From Planctomycetota bacterium (lineage in GTDB: Bacteria > Planctomycetota > PUPC01 > JACPCR01): a stretch of 13,270 nucleotides of DNA. Of this stretch, positions 1 to 7,512 are shown in pieces; positions within the stretch are counted from its first letter, which is position 1; each line of letters begins with the position of its first letter. Both the position numbers and the translations under genes were made by a program. The stretch spans positions 1 to 13,270 of the forward strand of contig JASLXP010000886.1 in assembly GCA_030740295.1 (NCBI GenBank). The letters run 5' to 3'. Below the pieces are notes generated by a model, which was not told the DNA's origin, made no database searches, and was given only the letters and a program-made list of their open reading frames with translations.

Positions 1-18
1 GGTACTAAACTGGGCAGG

Positions 19-207
19 GGGAGGAGTGAGGAGTGAACGGTGAATGGTGAATTGTGAATTGTGAATGGTGAATGGTGAATTGTGAATTGTGAATTGTGAA
101 TTATGAATTGTGAATTGTGAATTGTGAATTGTGAATGGTGAATGGTGAATGGTGGATGGTGAATGGTGAATGGTGAATGGTGAATGGTGGATGGTGAATG
201 GTGAATG
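19..207. repeat. Tandem array of 7-base units (GTGAATG / GTGAATT)
   Basis: From 33 to 207 the sequence divides exactly into 25 units of 7 bases. Period 7 can be traced back through degenerate units (GTGAGGA, GGGAGGA) to about 19. Two unit types dominate. GTGAATT is concentrated around 75-130 and GTGAATG fills 131-207, with GTGGATG variants at 152-158 and 187-193 and one ATGAATT at 103-109. After position 39 the plus strand contains no C. Because 7 is not a multiple of 3, each frame meets TGA regularly in pure GTGAATG stretches, so the array is not coding. The remainder of 208-256 shows nothing I can name. The array ends 60 bases before the first gene. It resembles the short heptameric repeats reported in several bacterial groups; its function is unknown. 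Confidence 0.97.
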
Positions 208-256
208 GTGTGCTCTGCGAGTGGCTCAGGGGCGGGGTCTTGCTGCGTTAGGCACC

Positions 257-260
257 GGAG
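257..260 (+). promoter_or_regulatory. Shine-Dalgarno GGAG supporting a TTG start at 267
   Basis: GGAG lies six bases before TTG at 267. The ATG alternative at 309 has no comparable purine motif before it. The TTG start also gives the signal peptide a positively charged residue (Arg6), which the ATG start would lack. I therefore prefer 267, though 309 cannot be excluded. Confidence 0.5.
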
Positions 261-266
261 TGCTTA

Positions 267-2276
267 TTGTTACCATCCGGGCGTTCCTTCTCCTGGGTTT
301 GCTCGGACATGTGTCTAGCTCTGATCGGTCTTTTGTATTTGCCTTCCAGCATTTCTGCGGAAGTGGGCGGGGAGATTCGTGTTGCTGTATTGCCGTTGGT
401 GGAGCTGAATGCCGCGGCCAGGCAACGGAAGTTTGCCGAGACACATACTGAAGGCATCCGACGCCAACTGGGCGGGCGGAGAGGAATCCGGGTCGTCCAG
501 CACGACGATGTGGAAGCCGCCATCCGGCAATCGGGCATCCGCTCCAAAATTGAGTTTGAAAATGCCGGTTTCCTGAAAGAACTGGCGGCTACCACGAAGG
601 CTGACCTGATCGTTGTCGGCACCTTTTCCTACTTTGGCACGACTGTCCTGAATGCCACCTACTTCGATCTGCGGGTCCACGACAGTAGTGGTGCCCTCAC
701 AGGTTGGACTTTCGACCAGGCCGATCGCGTGCGCGAGGCGACGATGACGATCTCTTCGCCGGCCATGGAACAACTGGAACGAATGGGGAGTCACCTTGCC
801 GCAGCGCTTATCAAGGCGAGGCAACGCAGACAGCAGATTCAGGCCGGAGAACAGATTCTCGTCTTGCCATTCAACGAAGCCGGAGAGGCCGTCTATGGCG
901 ACGCGCTGGCTCGGATGTTTGAAACGAATGTGGCGGAGGCCGGGTCTTTCCGGCCGGTGAGGCCGCCTGCCGGATCGTCCGATTCTGGTGCCCTTCGCAA
1001 ATGGGCAAAGAGTAATGAGATCGAATTCCTGTTTGAGGGGGAGGTGATTACCAACACGGATGAGCCCAGTGTCATTCGAGTTACTCGCCATGAACTCAGA
1101 AGCGGGCAGAGCCGGCGAGCGGAACAGGTGTTTACTTCCGACGTCGATCTCCGGCTGGCTGTGACCAATCTGACACGGCGTTTTGCAGTGGGGGGAGAAC
1201 ACATTGTCTGGCAGCTCGATCGTTTTCGTGGGCAGCCACTCTTCACCACTCCTCTCTTTGCAGGTGGGATGCTGGTGGTGGGCGTTCCCGGACCGGCCAT
1301 CCTTGCATTGGATCCCATTCGAGGAAAAGAGAAGTGGGAGTTTTCGCAGCCGGCCTTCGCCCGCACGGTGGGTGAGTATTTTCACTCGCCGGTACTCTGG
1401 GGAGAAGCAGTCACCGCGCGCGGTCAACGCGGGCCGAGCATTTTTCGGCGGCATCTGACAGACAAGAAGAAGCTCTTTCTGTCAGCAGGATACTCTCCAC
1501 TGTCGAGGGTTTTCGCGGTGGATTCGTATCTACTCGCTGACGAAGACACCATCTTCTGCCCGACGGGTGGCAACGAAATAGTCGCTTTTCAGGATAAGGG
1601 AGCATCCCGTCCGGAGGTGATCTGGAATTACTCTGCCTTTTCGAAAGTAGGCATCGCTCGTGGTCAGATGCGGGAGCATCTGTTGGTCTATTCGAGCAAC
1701 GGCCGCCTCGCTGCGCTCAAGAAAGAAGACGGCAAGCCGGTGTGGTCCCGCCATCTGCCGGATCGATTGCACGCGGCCCCGCTCGTCTCAGGATCACACA
1801 TCTTCGCCGCGTGCGAAAATGGCGGGCGGCTGTGCCTGGGCCTCGACGATGGAAAGACGGTCTGGTCGGCAAAGCAGAAAGGCCGATCCCTCGCCGCCCC
1901 TGTGGCGTGGTCAGACAGGGTGTGCTTCAGCGATGAAGACGGGCAGCTTCTGGCGTGCAGGATCGCCGACGGCAGCAAGCTGTGGGATTCCGAAATTTCT
2001 TCCAGCCCCCGTGTGGCTCTTGCCACTTACGAAGGTCTACTTTATGTGCCGGGAACAGATGGCCGCGTGCAATGCGTAAATGGAGATGATGGAAAACTCC
2101 GGTGGTCCGTGAAGCTTGGCACCTCCCTGCATTGCGCGCCGGTAATCGTATCGACGGATGCCGTGCTGGCCGATCCTGACGCAGATCCGGCGCCCTGGAC
2201 TGAGCGATTCGATCATGCGATCTATGTCACGACGATCGATGGGAGCATTTTTGCACTGGGTGGGAATGTGCCATGA
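267..2276 (+). CDS. Secreted protein: two TolB-N/CsgG-like domains plus PQQ-like beta-propeller
   Basis: A 669-residue protein that is probably exported. The N-terminus has Arg6, a hydrophobic stretch (about 16-27) and a likely cleavage site after SSISA (about residue 31). Residues about 37-185 begin with IRVAVLPL and include ADLIVVGTFSYFG, the pattern of TolB-N/CsgG/FlgO-type domains. A second copy-like domain starts near 195 with EQILVLPFNEAG and contains IEFLFEGEV. From about 322 to the end the sequence is a PQQ_2/BamB-like propeller, with successive blade ends RGKEKW, DGKPVW, DGKTVW, DGSKLW and DGKLRW. Such propellers usually act as scaffolds for protein or ligand contact. Enzymatic PQQ use is not evident. 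The stop overlaps the next start as ATGA, so the two genes are probably translationally coupled. The propeller call is strong. The N-terminal fold rests on pattern only, and the role is unknown. Confidence 0.85.
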   Translation: MLPSGRSFSWVCSDMCLALIGLLYLPSSISAEVGGEIRVAVLPLVELNAAARQRKFAETHTEGIRRQLGGRRGIRVVQHDDVEAAIRQSGIRSKIEFENAGFLKELAATTKADLIVVGTFSYFGTTVLNATYFDLRVHDSSGALTGWTFDQADRVREATMTISSPAMEQLERMGSHLAAALIKARQRRQQIQAGEQILVLPFNEAGEAVYGDALARMFETNVAEAGSFRPVRPPAGSSDSGALRKWAKSNEIEFLFEGEVITNTDEPSVIRVTRHELRSGQSRRAEQVFTSDVDLRLAVTNLTRRFAVGGEHIVWQLDRFRGQPLFTTPLFAGGMLVVGVPGPAILALDPIRGKEKWEFSQPAFARTVGEYFHSPVLWGEAVTARGQRGPSIFRRHLTDKKKLFLSAGYSPLSRVFAVDSYLLADEDTIFCPTGGNEIVAFQDKGASRPEVIWNYSAFSKVGIARGQMREHLLVYSSNGRLAALKKEDGKPVWSRHLPDRLHAAPLVSGSHIFAACENGGRLCLGLDDGKTVWSAKQKGRSLAAPVAWSDRVCFSDEDGQLLACRIADGSKLWDSEISSSPRVALATYEGLLYVPGTDGRVQCVNGDDGKLRWSVKLGTSLHCAPVIVSTDAVLADPDADPAPWTERFDHAIYVTTIDGSIFALGGNVP

Positions 2277-4360
2277 GACTGTTCCTGTTTCTTCTCAGCA
2301 TCTTCGGTTCTGCCTGCCTTCCCTCAGCGTTTGCCGAGGAAGACCCTTTCGAAGATCTCATCGAAGAAGAAGAAGGTGAAGCCGAAGATTTCGAGAATTT
2401 GAAGCACAGCCTTTTCTTTGAAGCAGAGGAGCTTCCAGGTGTCGAAGCGGCTTCACCGTACAAAGCAAAGGGTGACTGGCAGGTGGCTTATCGCATACCA
2501 AACGAAACGAGCCGAAAGTGTCTGACCAACCACAAGCTCACGCCCATTCTGAGGAAGATTCGGATACCGGCATCTGCGACCTATAACCTCTGGATTCGCT
2601 ACCGGCTTGCCTCGGGTAAGCGTGCTCCGTTTTCTGTTCGGATCACTCAGAAAGGAAAGAAGATCCTCGAGCACCGTTTCTATGGATTCAGGCTGCAGGC
2701 CAGCGGCATGGCCCGGGAGATTCAGAAAGAGCACGACCTCTGGTTTGATATACCCGGAATGCAGGAAGGCGTGTTCGCCGGTGAGGAATGGGCATGGGAA
2801 CGAGTCACGTCCGAGCTCCCTGAGGGCGAGGCGACCCTGACTATCGAGCCGCTACGCCGGAGTGCAAAGCACCCGCTCCTCATCGATTGCGTCTTTCTGA
2901 CCGCCAGCATGGCTTACCGGCCGAAGTTCAGCGACTTCAAAGAAGTCTGGGTCCGTTACCGGCCTGTCGAGCTCGAGCCGAAGAACAGTGAGTACAAGGT
3001 CAGTGTCGACGTCCAGTGGCTCCGTCCTGTGATGTTGAATGGAGTCATTCAGATCCATGCCGGCGGCGGGATTTTGACGGGACCTAAGGAGCAACCATTA
3101 AGATTTGGACAAAGCTCAACGTGGACCGAGCTCTACGATGAGCTCAAGTACGGTCACGGTTACTGCACCACAACATTTCATCCACAGAGGAATAAGAGCA
3201 TCCGAAAGGTAACCGCGGAGATCGACGTGGGATGGGGGCCGCGAGAGGGGCAGATACTGCGGACCATTCGTGAAGTAGCAGATGTCGGCCCGGCCATCGG
3301 CATTTCCCTGCCTACTGAACATTCCCGCAAACCTGACGAAGTCGTCGACTCGGTGTGGCCGACGGAGTTTCGTGAACGGGTTCGAACATTCACCGATATG
3401 TCGAAGGACAGAAACAAGCGCATCGCGAAGCTCATCCCTGAGCCGGTCGGCAAATCGAAGTACTTCAACTTCTGCACGGCGGTCTCGGCACCGGGTGGTT
3501 CTTATGCCTCCACTGAGATTTTCAGACTTGAGCTGCAATGCGTTTCCCGAATGGGCATTAACACTCTCTACGGGCACAGCGCAGCCTGGATTCCGGAGGC
3601 CGGCATGCAGGATTCTTTCGTCCAGCGTTACTACACAGCCAACGCCTCCCCGGCCCGCTACTGGGTGCGGCACACCTGCCCGAATCATCCCGATAACGAA
3701 CGAGCCGCCGATGCGTATATGAGCAAATGGATCGAGACCGCGGTCGAGCGGACAGGCGACGCCGATTTCGGGAAGCATGTCTTCGGCATGAAAGTTGGCG
3801 ACGAGATCGGCATATCAGTCAACGGCGAACATGTTGAGACCTGCCGCGATTGTCAGGCCCGATTCATTCAGTTTCTGAAAACCGATGGATTCGATCCTGC
3901 TCGCTTCGGCCGCACTTGGAACGACGTTCGTTTTACGGGCGAATACGAAGCTGCAGGCTCTTTTGAACGCCGTCTTCGCTACTATTCTGTACGTTTCCTC
4001 TCGGCCAATACCGCAAGTATTCATTCGACGATTGTTGCCGCGGCACGCAAGCATTATTCGCCGGATGTGCCTGTGCTTTACAACGTGAATCCCACACCGG
4101 TGATGGGAGGCATGAGCGGGAGGTCTTTGAACTGGTTTGAGATGGAGCGTGGCGATGGCATGAACGCGCAATGGATGGAGGTCATCGGTAAGCCCGAGCC
4201 GGGCCGATCTTCATTTCTTGCCGACCTTGCATGGAACATCTGCCGGCGACGCAACCTGCCGATCGGATGCTACAACCTCTATGTCAGCCGGAAGCGGAGC
4301 GCACGGGACACACTGGCCTTTATCGCACGCGGGGCAAAGTCGTTCATCTATGACTCGTAG
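2273..4360 (+). CDS. Secreted GH42-like glycoside hydrolase, N-terminal and catalytic part (ends at in-frame TAG)
   Basis: 695 residues up to the TAG. A clear signal peptide (MRLFLFLLSIFG, cleavage after SAFA, residue 21) is followed by a very acidic stretch (about 22-41). Next comes a jelly-roll-like region starting at LFFEAEEL (about 47-215), typical of carbohydrate-binding modules. The C-terminal half (about 365-690) fits a beta-galactosidase-like TIM barrel. GDEIG (Glu511) is a candidate acid/base. CRDCQARF (Cys524, Cys527) followed by FLKTDGF matches the Cys-x-x-Cys-x-x-x-Phe...Leu-Lys segment common in GH42 enzymes. NWFEMERG (Glu623 or Glu625) is a candidate nucleophile. GGGTGGGA at 2258-2265 precedes the start. 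GH42-family proteins cleave galactosides or related glycans. The substrate here is unknown, and GH42-like rather than strict GH42 is safest. The frame stays open beyond the TAG for another 350 codons. Confidence 0.75.
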   Translation: MRLFLFLLSIFGSACLPSAFAEEDPFEDLIEEEEGEAEDFENLKHSLFFEAEELPGVEAASPYKAKGDWQVAYRIPNETSRKCLTNHKLTPILRKIRIPASATYNLWIRYRLASGKRAPFSVRITQKGKKILEHRFYGFRLQASGMAREIQKEHDLWFDIPGMQEGVFAGEEWAWERVTSELPEGEATLTIEPLRRSAKHPLLIDCVFLTASMAYRPKFSDFKEVWVRYRPVELEPKNSEYKVSVDVQWLRPVMLNGVIQIHAGGGILTGPKEQPLRFGQSSTWTELYDELKYGHGYCTTTFHPQRNKSIRKVTAEIDVGWGPREGQILRTIREVADVGPAIGISLPTEHSRKPDEVVDSVWPTEFRERVRTFTDMSKDRNKRIAKLIPEPVGKSKYFNFCTAVSAPGGSYASTEIFRLELQCVSRMGINTLYGHSAAWIPEAGMQDSFVQRYYTANASPARYWVRHTCPNHPDNERAADAYMSKWIETAVERTGDADFGKHVFGMKVGDEIGISVNGEHVETCRDCQARFIQFLKTDGFDPARFGRTWNDVRFTGEYEAAGSFERRLRYYSVRFLSANTASIHSTIVAAARKHYSPDVPVLYNVNPTPVMGGMSGRSLNWFEMERGDGMNAQWMEVIGKPEPGRSSFLADLAWNICRRRNLPIGCYNLYVSRKRSARDTLAFIARGAKSFIYDS
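4358..4360 (+). other. Single in-frame amber (TAG) codon splitting one long reading frame
   Basis: The frame starting at 2273 meets TAG at codon 696 and then stays open, in the same frame, to TAA at 5408-5410. The 46 codons between TAG and the next ATG (4499) read as normal protein (GPRTLGAAENFSDRDASIL...). That is a natural continuation of the barrel-to-trimerisation-domain junction. No indel is needed. The other complete genes in the window end in TGA or TAA, but the absence of any other in-frame TAG argues against genome-wide amber recoding. Nonsense mutation, sequencing or assembly error, and readthrough all remain possible. A Tyr codon (TAC or TAT) is one substitution away. Confidence 0.9.
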
Positions 4361-4498
4361 GGCCCTCGCACACTGGGCGCGGCGGAGAATTTTTCTGACC
4401 GTGATGCGTCCATTCTGGCCGTCGCTGAGGCCACGGGACCGATTGTCGCCGCGGAAGAATACCTGCACACGACCACTCGTCCGCCGCGGGAAGTCTGC

Positions 4499-5410
4499 AT
4501 GGTTTACTCGGTCACCGCGGAGATTCTCGACGAGGATTCGACGGTGGTGCGGGATCGCGTGTTTGCCTACCTTGCGCTGAATCACGACCAGATTCCAGTC
4601 GATATCATTTCAGAGAAGAACGTGTTGGAGGGCCGCCTTTCAGATTACAGGGTCGCTTATTTGAACGGCGAGCATCTCCGCAGAGATGTCGCTGAGAAGA
4701 TCCGTGACTGGGTGAATACCGGCGGACACGTCTGGGCCGACGCGGGCGCGGCCACGCGGGACGAGGCCGACGACAGGATGGACGTCCTTGACACGGTTTT
4801 CGGCGGGCGACAGCGAGCCGTACTGCGCAAGTACCCGCTCAGTGTTGGTTACTATGTTGCAAAGACGCCGGACGCGGAGATGGGAGAGGTCACCTGGAAG
4901 GATGGGCCCTGGGGCGAAGGGTTCTCCACACCGAGTATTCTGAAGCGTTCGGTCCTTGAATTGGCTGAAGGCAAGGTGGTCGCCAGATTTGATGACGGCT
5001 CACCGGCCGCGGTGACGCACACTTTTGGCAAAGGGAAATCGATGCTGCTGTGCTACTCGGCTGGATTTACTTACAGCCGGTTCTATCGCACGGACAAACG
5101 AGAACAGCGCTACGACGAGACGGATCGCAAGGTCGTGAGCCAGTTCGCACTGGATGCCGGTGTACGCAGGCCGGTGCGTGTTTCCAGGCCTGGAGTGGAG
5201 GCCACTTTGCTCAAATCGAAAAAGGGACTCGCCCTGTCCCTGCTGGATCAGTTTGAAACGGCCCCGGAGGTGACTATCGAATTCGATCTTGTGAAGCCGC
5301 CTACCTCAGTGCGCTCAGTAAAAAACGGAGAACTGAGATTCAGGCACGAGGACGGCAAGCTCTCGTTTGATGTGAAGATCGAAAACCTGGATGTGGTGTT
5401 AGTTGATTAA
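4499..5410 (+). CDS. C-terminal part of the GH42-like protein: trimerisation-like and C-terminal domains (separate ORF or readthrough product)
   Basis: 303 residues if started at ATG 4499, but the same frame is open from 4361 directly after the TAG. The sequence fits a beta-galactosidase trimerisation (GATase1-like Rossmann) domain. It has HDQIPVDIISEKNVLEGRLSDY, then VAYLNGEHL, and EKIRDWVNTGGHVWADAGA, the strand-helix-GG pattern of that fold. Later FGKGKSMLLCYSAG and a small beta-rich tail (about 4990-5410) complete a GH42-style C-terminus. There is no signal peptide, so on its own this fragment would be cytoplasmic and without a catalytic barrel. GGGAAG at 4488-4493 lies five bases before the ATG and could allow weak re-initiation. 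Most probably this is the remainder of the gene starting at 2273 (1,045 sense codons in all), either a pseudogene product or readthrough-dependent. Confidence 0.65.
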   Translation: MVYSVTAEILDEDSTVVRDRVFAYLALNHDQIPVDIISEKNVLEGRLSDYRVAYLNGEHLRRDVAEKIRDWVNTGGHVWADAGAATRDEADDRMDVLDTVFGGRQRAVLRKYPLSVGYYVAKTPDAEMGEVTWKDGPWGEGFSTPSILKRSVLELAEGKVVARFDDGSPAAVTHTFGKGKSMLLCYSAGFTYSRFYRTDKREQRYDETDRKVVSQFALDAGVRRPVRVSRPGVEATLLKSKKGLALSLLDQFETAPEVTIEFDLVKPPTSVRSVKNGELRFRHEDGKLSFDVKIENLDVVLVD

Positions 5411-5518
5411 TGGCGGCAGTGATCTAAAGGTGGACCAGCGATTCGGCCTCTTGAAACGACGCACACAACGCAGAAGTTCAGCACTAATCTTCACGATTCT
5501 AACGCCCGGACACCAGCC

Positions 5519-7495
5519 ATGAGACGCTCTTTAGAATGGAACAACTTTGAATCTTTTGATGAAGCGACCCGGGACGGCTCGCTTTCCCTTTCGGCAGAAG
5601 GCGCGGTGCAGTTGCTTCGCCGGCTCGTGCTCGCCGATGAGATGGGACGCTGCAATCATCGCGATGTCGAAGTGATTGAAGGGCCTACCTGGATTCGCAA
5701 GGATTTCGATATCGACGATCCCGGCAGTTCCGGGGGCACACTTGGGATGCATCTTTCGAGTGTCGAGGATGAAGAGCAGACGTTCATTGTCAGTGTCAAT
5801 GGCCACGAACAGGAGGCCGTCTTCCCTCCCAAGTCCCAGCGTGAGTATTGGGAAGATTGCTGGCGCCGTGTAGAGGTTCCCGGAGGCGTCCTGAAGAAAG
5901 GCAAAAATGAAGTCATCGTGCGGTGCAAAGAGGGCAGCAGTCTTCTCATTCGGGTCGAGAACTGCGTTCAGCCCAACCGCAGCGCAAAGAGCCGGGATGC
6001 CGGCCAGACCTGGGATTTCGACCATCTCGGTTACAACGATGCTTACGACGGCGAGTATCTCGTCCGGCTCGAGCTGAACGCGCATCCGGCGAGCGGCACC
6101 ATCACTTCGCCACCGATAGATGTGGCGACTGCGTTCTCCGGCAAGGATGTCGGCGCACGGGTGAGTCTCAATCAGGTCGGCATTCGGGCAAAGGCTGACA
6201 AGCCGAAAGGGACGGGGATCCAACTGCAGGTGCGGGCCGGCGGCGAGCCCGATCCAGATGCCGGCTCATGGGGGCCGTGGAAGGTCGCAAAAGAATTCTC
6301 CGCCACCGATTTCGTTGAAGCGGGCTTCATCCAGTGGCGAGCAACGCTGACGACAAAAAACGCAGATGTCACCCCTTTACTCCGCAGCGTGAAGCTCATT
6401 CTGAATGGCGAGATTGAAAAACGAGCAGGCACGAATGTCAGGATCACCAGTTCCGACAATACGGCCATCCTGCGCAGTTCTCACCGTTTTGCCTGGCAGC
6501 GGGCCGACGACGAACGCTCCAACACCCTCAGGAAGCGATGGAATCTGGATAAGGTCGTCGAACCGGCTGAAACTGAATTTGAAAAGTTCCTGCTCCTTCG
6601 CCGATGGGTGCGCAACCAGTGGGAGGATGGCTGGAATCGCGGGCCCCTGCAGTTCGTGCCGCCCTGGGATACGCTGCTCATTCTGGAACTGACGAGCCGG
6701 CAGCTTTCACTCGGCATGTGCACCCATTACGCCACCGTCATGACCCACTGCTGCATGGCGCTCGGGATGCCGGCGAGGACGGTCATCCTCAGATGCCACT
6801 GCATCAATGAAGTCTGGTCCAACGATTATCAGAAGTGGATCGCTTTTGATATCGGCGGGGACCAGAATGACTGGCGGAAGACAACCTTTCACTTTGAACG
6901 AGACGGAGTGCCGATGAGTTTCCTCGAGATTCATCAGGCATGGGTGAACCGTGATTTTGAAGGTGTGAGTTTTGACTCTGAAGCTGCGTCCGAAGCATTC
7001 AAGTTGGAGGACCGTCTTCAGCTTTTCGAGCGATTCATGGTCCATATGCGGAATGATGAACTGACCTCACTCGAGCCGGGCGAGCCCGAACATGGCGCGG
7101 GCTCTTATCAGTATGACCGTTATCTGCACTGGGCCGACGAAAAGACCCCGCCTTTGCCCTGGTTCAGCAAATCCACCCGCCGGGCGGCGGATATCTTCTG
7201 GCCGCTCAACAAGACACATATATATGTAAGAGAAGCCGACGAGGAGTGCGCGATGGAGATTCAGCTCGATCATTGCGCACCGAACTTTTCGCATTTTGAG
7301 CTGAGCCTGAATGGCGGGGAATATGAGGAATGCCCCGCGACTTTCACCAGGCAGCTCACACCGGGCACTCACTCTCTGGCCGCAAGAAGCGTTGATGCTT
7401 TTGGGCAGCCTGGCATCGAAAGCGCGTTGAAAGTGAAGGTGAAGAGCACCACAAAGTCGGCCGCCAAACTTCGCGATGCAGGACTGCATACCTGA
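5519..7495 (+). CDS. Transglutaminase-fold protein with N-terminal jelly-roll-like region and Asp-box motif
   Basis: 658 residues. The core (about 355-450) is a transglutaminase-like (papain-like) domain with the full triad. Cys401 lies in LGMCTHYATVMTHC, His427 in RCHCINEVW, and Asp444 in WIAFDIG, the last two with the usual H-x-x-x-E spacing. Upstream, residues about 50-165 look like a galactose-binding or jelly-roll domain, and SRDAGQTW (about 157-164) matches an Asp-box. Residues 190-300 are beta-rich. The C-terminal 90 residues (FELSLNGGEYEECPATF) look Ig-like. No signal peptide is visible, and there is no in-frame start upstream back to TGA at 5420, although the modules look extracytoplasmic. 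It follows the GH42-like gene by 108 bases. Relatives of such domains are often proteases, peptide cyclisers or structural proteins, so the reaction is not known. Confidence 0.8.
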   Translation: MRRSLEWNNFESFDEATRDGSLSLSAEGAVQLLRRLVLADEMGRCNHRDVEVIEGPTWIRKDFDIDDPGSSGGTLGMHLSSVEDEEQTFIVSVNGHEQEAVFPPKSQREYWEDCWRRVEVPGGVLKKGKNEVIVRCKEGSSLLIRVENCVQPNRSAKSRDAGQTWDFDHLGYNDAYDGEYLVRLELNAHPASGTITSPPIDVATAFSGKDVGARVSLNQVGIRAKADKPKGTGIQLQVRAGGEPDPDAGSWGPWKVAKEFSATDFVEAGFIQWRATLTTKNADVTPLLRSVKLILNGEIEKRAGTNVRITSSDNTAILRSSHRFAWQRADDERSNTLRKRWNLDKVVEPAETEFEKFLLLRRWVRNQWEDGWNRGPLQFVPPWDTLLILELTSRQLSLGMCTHYATVMTHCCMALGMPARTVILRCHCINEVWSNDYQKWIAFDIGGDQNDWRKTTFHFERDGVPMSFLEIHQAWVNRDFEGVSFDSEAASEAFKLEDRLQLFERFMVHMRNDELTSLEPGEPEHGAGSYQYDRYLHWADEKTPPLPWFSKSTRRAADIFWPLNKTHIYVREADEECAMEIQLDHCAPNFSHFELSLNGGEYEECPATFTRQLTPGTHSLAARSVDAFGQPGIESALKVKVKSTTKSAAKLRDAGLHT

Positions 7496-7512
7496 TCCGT
7501 CCAACTCAGCAC

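Noticed and set aside
19..207. CRISPR array
   Set aside because: Units are 7 bases with no spacers, so it is a simple tandem repeat.
170..451. Small plus-strand ORF beginning inside the heptamer array
   Set aside because: Its start is made of repeat units (MVNGEWWMVNGEW) and it overlaps the real gene in another frame. No family pattern or ribosome-binding site.
315..1454. 379-codon minus-strand ORF
   Set aside because: Antisense to the propeller gene, whose sequence has clear domain motifs. The antisense product is rich in Arg/His/Pro with no recognisable domain, as expected from a GC-rich shadow.
4358..4360. Genome-wide amber recoding (TAG as sense codon)
   Set aside because: No other in-frame TAG occurs in about 11 kb of coding sequence, which would be improbable under recoding.
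7216..7227. 12-bp perfect palindrome ACATATATATGT
   Set aside because: Lies inside the transglutaminase-like coding region and reads as normal codons (Thr-His-Ile-Tyr-Val). Probably chance in an AT-rich patch.
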